Source: Panaeolus papilionaceus
Taxonomy: Eukaryota > Basidiomycota > Agaricomycetes > Agaricales
Length of the DNA: 64,000 nucleotides
Reading direction: 5' to 3'
NCBI GenBank assembly: GCA_015501605.1
Contig: JADNRZ010000001.1
Span: 930,001-994,000, forward strand
In this document: positions 59,138-64,000 of the stretch, piece after piece
Layout of the letters: each line of letters begins with the position of its first letter
How positions within the stretch are numbered: position 1 is the first letter of the stretch
Translations under genes and position numbers: made by a program
Notes under the pieces: generated by a model
What the model saw: only the letters and a program-made list of their open reading frames with translations
What the model was told of the DNA's origin: nothing
Database searches by the model: none

Positions 59138-60050
59138 CTACTTCTGTTGGATGGCGTTAACCAGCCTGTTATATGACATCGCGTCAAGTCAGTGGTTGGT
59201 GTAAATTTGGTAAGTAAGACCAACTCACCAGTCTAATCCCTCCTCTAAACCTTCTCCCTTAGTGGCGCAACTTCCACGAACGCTCCACGGCCTCGTCTTC
59301 TCGCCGCCTGCTAATCCAAGCTTCTCGCTAATTTCTTCTGGCTTCAGAGCACCCTCTACGTCTTGCTTGTTGCAGAATACCAACAATGGCGCGCCTTTGA
59401 GTTCTTCCTCTGACAACATAGTTAGGAGCTCTGTTCTCGATGTTGTCAATCTTGCGTGGTCGGACGAATCGATGACGTAGATAATAGCGGAGGTATTGGG
59501 GAAATAACAGCGCCAGTAGGGCCTGTGAAGAGACGTTTCGTTGAGGGTGAGAGCTCTCGGCGGCTCGGATGACTAGGCGTACCGGATGCTTGACTGTCCT
59601 CCCAGATCCCATACCTGGAACTTGATGTTCTTATACTGAAGAATAATTGATCTATAATGTTGTTCTCGAGCTGTATGTTTATATAAATACCTCGACGGTT
59701 TCCACGTTGAACCCAATAGCTGGGGGAACTCGTTAAATCTGGAATGCCTGTAAACGGACGGTGTTACTCACTCGGTATCGTCGAAACGACTTCACCAATC
59801 TACGACGACGATACTTAAATGCTTGAATAAATCTCCCAAAAATATTTACCCTACCTGAAGCCTGTATAAGATTGTAGTCTGTCAAGCAATCATGAGTAAA
59901 TGTTGTGCGGGGGTAAGCCAACTTGAAAGGCAGTCAACGGACCTTTCCTGCAGAATCTAAACCAAGCATTAAAATTCTGACATCCTGGTCTTTACTCCAT
60001 CGAACCAGCGATGTCAAGGATGTAAATAGGGAAGATAGCGAAAGACCCAT
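59138..60050 (-). CDS. ARL1: ARF-like GTPase ARL1
   Basis: Starts MGLSLSSLFTSL at 60050: Gly2 is a myristoylation site. G1 (GLDSAGK) ends exon 1 at 59943. Next is a 24-nt microexon at 59855-59878 (TTILYRLQ), then IGEVVSTIPTIGFNVETVE, IKFQVWDLGGQ (G3, Gln of the ARF family), SIRPYWRCYF, VIDSSDHARLTT, LLVFCNKQDVEGAL (G4) and SCATKGEGLEEGLDW (G5), ending LVNAIQQK at 59138. Length ~181 and the SIRPYWRCYF pattern mark ARL1, the trans-Golgi GTPase that recruits GRIP-domain golgins. The gene looks complete, and all sites are GT-AG. Confidence 0.9.
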
Positions 60051-60229
60051 GACGCTAAAACAAAGAGTGGAGAACGTACAAGAACAAGTTAAAGAGGAAA
60101 CCTGTACCGAGGTACTCTGACAAACGACCAGCGCCACGTGATACAATTTCACGAACCATTCTCGCACCGCCTAAGTTGGACTTGTCATTTTATTTTTACT
60201 TTACAATCTACTTATTTAAACCCTTCATC

Positions 60230-61222
60230 ATGGCCGTGGACAGCACCCAGGAAATCAAGACAAAGAAAAAGTCTAGTAAAAAGACAGAAAAGGTAACCGA
60301 ATCAGTCGAAACTGCTGATCCAATTGTGGTGAAGGAGGTCAAGGAGAAGAAGAAAAAGTCGCAAGCCAAGAAAGAGGGACAGCCTCTTGAGCCGGAAATC
60401 GATGTGACACAACAGCAAGACGATCTAGAAATACCCGTCCCTGACAAAAAACGAAAAAAGCGCAAGCGTGGTGCGGAAACAGAGGAGAAGGAACCAGTTG
60501 CACAAGAAATACCAGCTCCTCCCAAGAAAAAGCACAAAAATCGGACAGAATTTGCTGATCCTAGAGTAGATGAAATATTGTCGGGCCAAGCTCGTAAAGG
60601 TGCGTTTAAATTCAAATAGAAACATTTGCTCCTTTAATGACTGTTTCTAGGTTTGGAGTATGCATTCTTGCAGATGAACAAGCCTGCCAAATGGAAATTC
60701 AATAAGGCCAGACAAAACTGGCTTATCCGAAATATATGGTCACCGGAAAATGTACATCATCCGCCATATTTAAAGCTTGAGAATCACTCATGTTATTTAT
60801 CTACTAGATCCCAGAGCTGTACATGCCCCTAGTTTGCAAATACCTATCAGAAGTGCAAGGTGGTTCCCGAGAGGTTCGTCTGTTTTATCTTATCTATATT
60901 ATGTTTACGGATTGTGGTTCTCTAGAAACTGAAAGCCAGTTGTCTGTCGGTACTCAATCCAGAGGAATCTAAACCAGAAGATGAATCCTCAAAACAAACT
61001 ACTGACGAAAACGAAAAGCAGGAGACAGCTCCGTCAACGGAAACAGCCTCACCTTCCAAGCGGAAGGTGACATTTGGACCTCTTATCGCAGCACCAGCAC
61101 CAGCACCTTCAACAAAAGGTTCACTTGAAGTCTCTGCTGCAACCTCTTCGACAACTGACGCGAAAAAACTGGCTGATATCAACCGCTCAAGAGCACAGAC
61201 GATACTTGACGCCCTGAAGTAG
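60230..61222 (+). CDS. WKF-domain protein (C7orf50-like)
   Basis: Exon 1 from ATG at 60230 encodes a Lys/Glu-rich N-terminus with nuclear/nucleolar-type basic runs (KTKKKSSKKTEK, KKRKKRKRG). Next exons give PAKWKFNKARQNWLIRNIWSPEN, the WKF motif, and IPELYMPLVCKYLSEVQGGSRE, the conserved ~60-residue WKF core. The last exon has an acidic/Ser-rich linker and a coiled end (KKLADINRSRAQTILDALK). WKF proteins are conserved from yeast to human and usually nucleolar; a role in ribosome assembly is suggested by composition, not shown. Three introns of about 50-60 nt. Head-to-head with ARL1 (start at 60050), leaving a 179-bp shared promoter. Confidence 0.85.
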
Positions 61223-61508
61223 AGACTGTTGAAAGTTGATCATGTCACGACTTGCTGTATCTATCATTTGTATAATATTTACTAGAGAGAATAAAACGGC
61301 CAAGGAATCTGTCCATAGCATAGGTTCTGCCTCCAAAATCTACTTATACAGGGAACAATTTCTAGTTTGTGAAATTCTGTGAAATCTCTAGGTGTTCTTG
61401 CGTTTACCCTGACTGCATAATGTTCTCAGGCTAGATTTGGACAGCGACATCATCAGGGACAATAGCCACAGCACTTTGAACTGAACTACAACTTTGTTCA
61501 TCCCCACC
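61223..61508. other. Intergenic, promoter of the m6A methyltransferase gene
   Basis: 286 bp between tandem genes, with a G/T-rich part before 61500. No obvious TATA. Confidence 0.5.
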
Positions 61509-63485
61509 ATGTCAGACGACGAGCTCAAAGTCGTTGCCCTGGCGGCATTCAAGAGCCTCATAAATTCTAACAAGCTCAGCCTCCCTGCAACGTCCCTCAC
61601 GCTACTCACGAAAGTTATGACTGTTAAACTGCCCTTGGGTCTTCTGCCAAATGCAACATCTACTCCAAGGTTCAAACTCACTGATCTCAGGAAGTTTGAA
61701 TCTATTATCGAGGACCTTTCCGCGACATGGACAGACGGTCTTATTTCTTATTCTCGAGATACAAACGGTTCTAATAGGATGATGATCTGGGAATTGGCGC
61801 TACGCGGTTCGAGCTCAGCTGGCCGAGCTCTTGCAAATCTGGGCTTCAACGCATCTCAGGATACATCTGGCTCCAAGAAGAGGAAACGTGTTGTAGATGA
61901 AGATGCGGATTCTGCTGCTGGAGACCAGGAGGAATTTGAGGAAGAGGAGAGCAATAGCGGTGCCCCAGCTACCTTATCTTCTTTGAGTCAGGAAATGCGT
62001 GAAGTCTATACGATACTTCAGAAGAGCACCGCCAAGGGCAGGCTTTTGGCTGAACGCGTACGTCCTTGTACCCCACCCTTTTCATGCCCCAAACTGAACT
62101 TGACCTGAAACCCATAGTTCCAGTCGATTGATGAAAGCTTTGAGCCTATCTGCAGTCATGTCACCAAAGAAGACTGTGCAAGAGCTCGGACAGCCGCAGC
62201 TGCTGCCGTTAATGGCCCTTCATCTCAACCAAGCGCCCCCATTTGCGACCGCATTCATTTCCGACCCCTCATCCGTCCACATACCGATATTACCCTCGGA
62301 CATTGCTCATACCTCAACACATGCTACTCAGAGCCCACGTATGCCCAATCGCCGTCAATTCCACCTTTTCCCGGTACCGCTCACAGTCACGGAATGGCGC
62401 CTCCCAACTCTCGCGTGCCTTCAATGTTACCATCTGGTCTAGGTGCTGGAGGGAGAGGGAAGGAGAAGGCGCCTTGCAGGTACTTGCACTATGAGGTCGA
62501 CTGGGATGGTACAGAAGGGGAATGGAAAAGGAATAAACCCGCTAAGAAGAATATACACCGTTTAAAAATTGGGATGGGGCCTGACGGAGAAGAAAGGAAG
62601 ATGGTACATGCATTTCTTAGTTTGTCCACTCCTGAAACGACGTTGACGTGCATGCAGCTTCCCCCGCAGTGGATTAATTGTGATCTGAGGCACTTTGACT
62701 ATTCTGTGCTCGGAAAGTTCCATGTAATTATGGCAGACCCGCCTTGGGATATCCACATGAGTGTACGTTCAAAAATAGCATGTGCGCTCATTTTATTAAG
62801 CATTGTTGCTCAACAGTTACCCTATGGCACGATGAAAGATGACGAGATGCGTGCCATGCCGATCCCTACGCTTCAGGACGAGGGTTTTTTGTTCCTTTGG
62901 GTTACAGGCCGCGCTATGGAAGTGGGTCGCGAATGCCTTAAAGTCTGGGGATACACGCGAGTGGATGAAGTTGCCTGGGTTAAAACCAACCAGCTCCAAC
63001 GCGTTATTCGAACAGGCAGAACGGGTCATTGGCTGAATCACACGAAGGAGCACATGCTTGTTGGCGTCAAAACCATCACAGACGATAAAGGCGCCCTCAA
63101 GTTTCCCTCGTGGGCTAATAGAGGGCTGGACACAGACGTTATCGTTTCCGAAGTACGAGAGACGAGCAGAAAGCCAGAGGAAGTGTATGGCTTGATAGAA
63201 AGACTTTGCCCTGGAGGACGAAAGGTTGAGATCTTTGGAAGAAAGCATAATACACGTCCGGGGTAGGTTTTGGAGCCGCTTATATGCAACACGCGTAGCT
63301 AAAACACCTTCCATCGTGCAGGTGGTTAACTTTAGGCAATCAGCTGGGCCCTGATCAGATCCATGAGAGGGAACTCGCCTTACGCATTAAAGCGAAGTAC
63401 GTTCCTTTTTGATTCTCCGCTAATCTGTCTAACTTCGTCCATTTCTCCCAGGTATCCAGATAGACAGATTCCCATCCCCCCTTAG
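61509..63485 (+). CDS. IME4: N6-adenosine mRNA methyltransferase IME4/METTL3
   Basis: Five exons: 61509-62057, 62118-62762, 62817-63262, 63322-63396, 63452-63485. The N-terminus is helical and acidic. Then comes a two-part CCCH zinc-finger region: ICSHVTKEDCAR and LGHCSYLNTCYSE, with PCRYLHYEVDWD completing it. The MT-A70 catalytic domain has FHVIMADPPWDIHM (DPPW, SAM/adenine site), LPYGTMKDDEM, LFLWVTGRAMEVGRECLKVWGY, WVKTNQLQRVIRTGRTGHWLNHTKEHMLVG and RPG-W at the end (KYPDRQIPIPP). All key METTL3 motifs are present, so the enzyme is probably active, writing m6A in mRNA. In yeast IME4 drives meiosis. Stop TAG at 63483-63485. Confidence 0.95.
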
Positions 63486-63920
63486 TTGTTTTCTACTTGT
63501 TTTCCCTATGCTGTCGTCGCTTTCAATTGCATCGCTTTGAAAATATTAATCCCAAACCAAAGCCAAAGAGATGGTGGACCCGAATAACCAATAACCTGTT
63601 ACCACAATCTGTCAGATCGATCCATCAACTGCTGGGGTATGTGTTGGCTTGCAGATACAGAGAGGCAGCGACTGCCGGGAGATTCGGCGCGGCTACATTC
63701 TGCCTGCCTCAAGAAGGCTGACAGGGTGGATTCACGGCGAGTGGTATATAAGGTCATTCGGCATGTGGATGTACTAATGGAGGCCCCTTGCGACTTGATA
63801 ACGAAAATGAAACGAGGTGTCGCAGTAACGTGCAAAGCAAGCTTTAACACGCGTTAACAGTTGAAGGACAAGATATAAAAATAATGTGAGCCATGTTTTT
63901 GATTCCTTTCCCTTCAAACA
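63486..63920. other. Intergenic, with TATA box for the next gene
   Basis: No gene. TATAAAAATAA begins near 63873, about 45 bp before the last ATG. Overlapping short frames (63497-63857) look like chance. Confidence 0.55.
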
Positions 63921-64000
63921 ATGTTGCTCCTCTTGATTTCTCTGTACATCTCTTGCGTCCGTTCCACCCCTATATCGTCCATTTTCTCGGCCCCTGTCGT
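63921..64000 (+). CDS. Start of a secreted protein (partial, cut by window end)
   Basis: ATG at 63921 opens MLLLLISLYISCVRSTPISS, a good signal peptide with cleavage expected after about residue 15 (SCVRS|TP). A TATA box lies about 45 bp upstream, and the ATG is preceded by CAAACA. Only 26 codons are inside the window, so the family cannot be named. Confidence 0.5.
   Translation, partial: MLLLLISLYISCVRSTPISSIFSAPV

Overview
The window is genomic DNA of a filamentous basidiomycete, most likely an Agaricomycete. The evidence is many short introns (about 50-65 nt) inside conserved genes, a Ty3/gypsy chromovirus, aegerolysin genes, homoisocitrate dehydrogenase (fungal alpha-aminoadipate lysine route) and Mediator/TFIIIC/ARL1/IME4 genes of fungal type. 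All functions are read from translated sequence; no search was run.

Layout. (1) 1-24.4 kb is a repeat-rich compartment with few CpGs: a decayed 3' end of a gypsy element with its LTR (1-1092), a CpG-poor XPG/GEN1-like nuclease pseudogene with a LINE tail next to it (3.06-4.35 kb), a second old LTR (5879-6423), a 3.9-kb fold-back palindrome (6440-10315), and then a young, CpG-rich, full-length chromovirus (10978-18900; 578-bp LTRs, 5-bp target duplication GCCAG). Beyond it lie a decayed SAP-like gene and nested MITEs, one with its empty site preserved elsewhere in the window. (2) 24-34 kb is a gene block: mitochondrial rhomboid protease, DUF2433 phosphoesterase with an RRM-like tail, Mediator subunit Med13. 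(3) 34-43 kb is an aegerolysin locus: two intact genes flanking a broken third copy whose 5'UTR intron has received a 4785-bp fold-back element (36047-40831) packed with TTTCCGCGGAAA palindromes. (4) 45-64 kb is dense housekeeping: eL29, TFIIIC subunit, a small mitochondrial protein, a WG-repeat protein, a membrane protein, LYS12, an APH-like kinase, CDT2, ARL1, a WKF protein, IME4/METTL3, and the start of a secreted protein at the window edge.

The most unusual material is the pair of long fold-back elements. Both have long near-identical inverted arms around a unique spacer, an outer G-rich block, short ATTTCC-type motifs and degenerate satellite-like modules further in, and no recognisable transposase. 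The second one resolves cleanly: TA duplication, and its removal restores a 49-nt intron in the interrupted gene. The chromovirus is also notable for a predicted self-primed start of reverse transcription (13-nt PBS match to its own R region) and an extra zinc-knuckle ORF downstream of pol. CGA-to-TGA type stops in the chromovirus, LINE and XPG remnants, and a sharp CpG boundary running through the rhomboid gene, point to cytosine-methylation decay of the repeat compartment.
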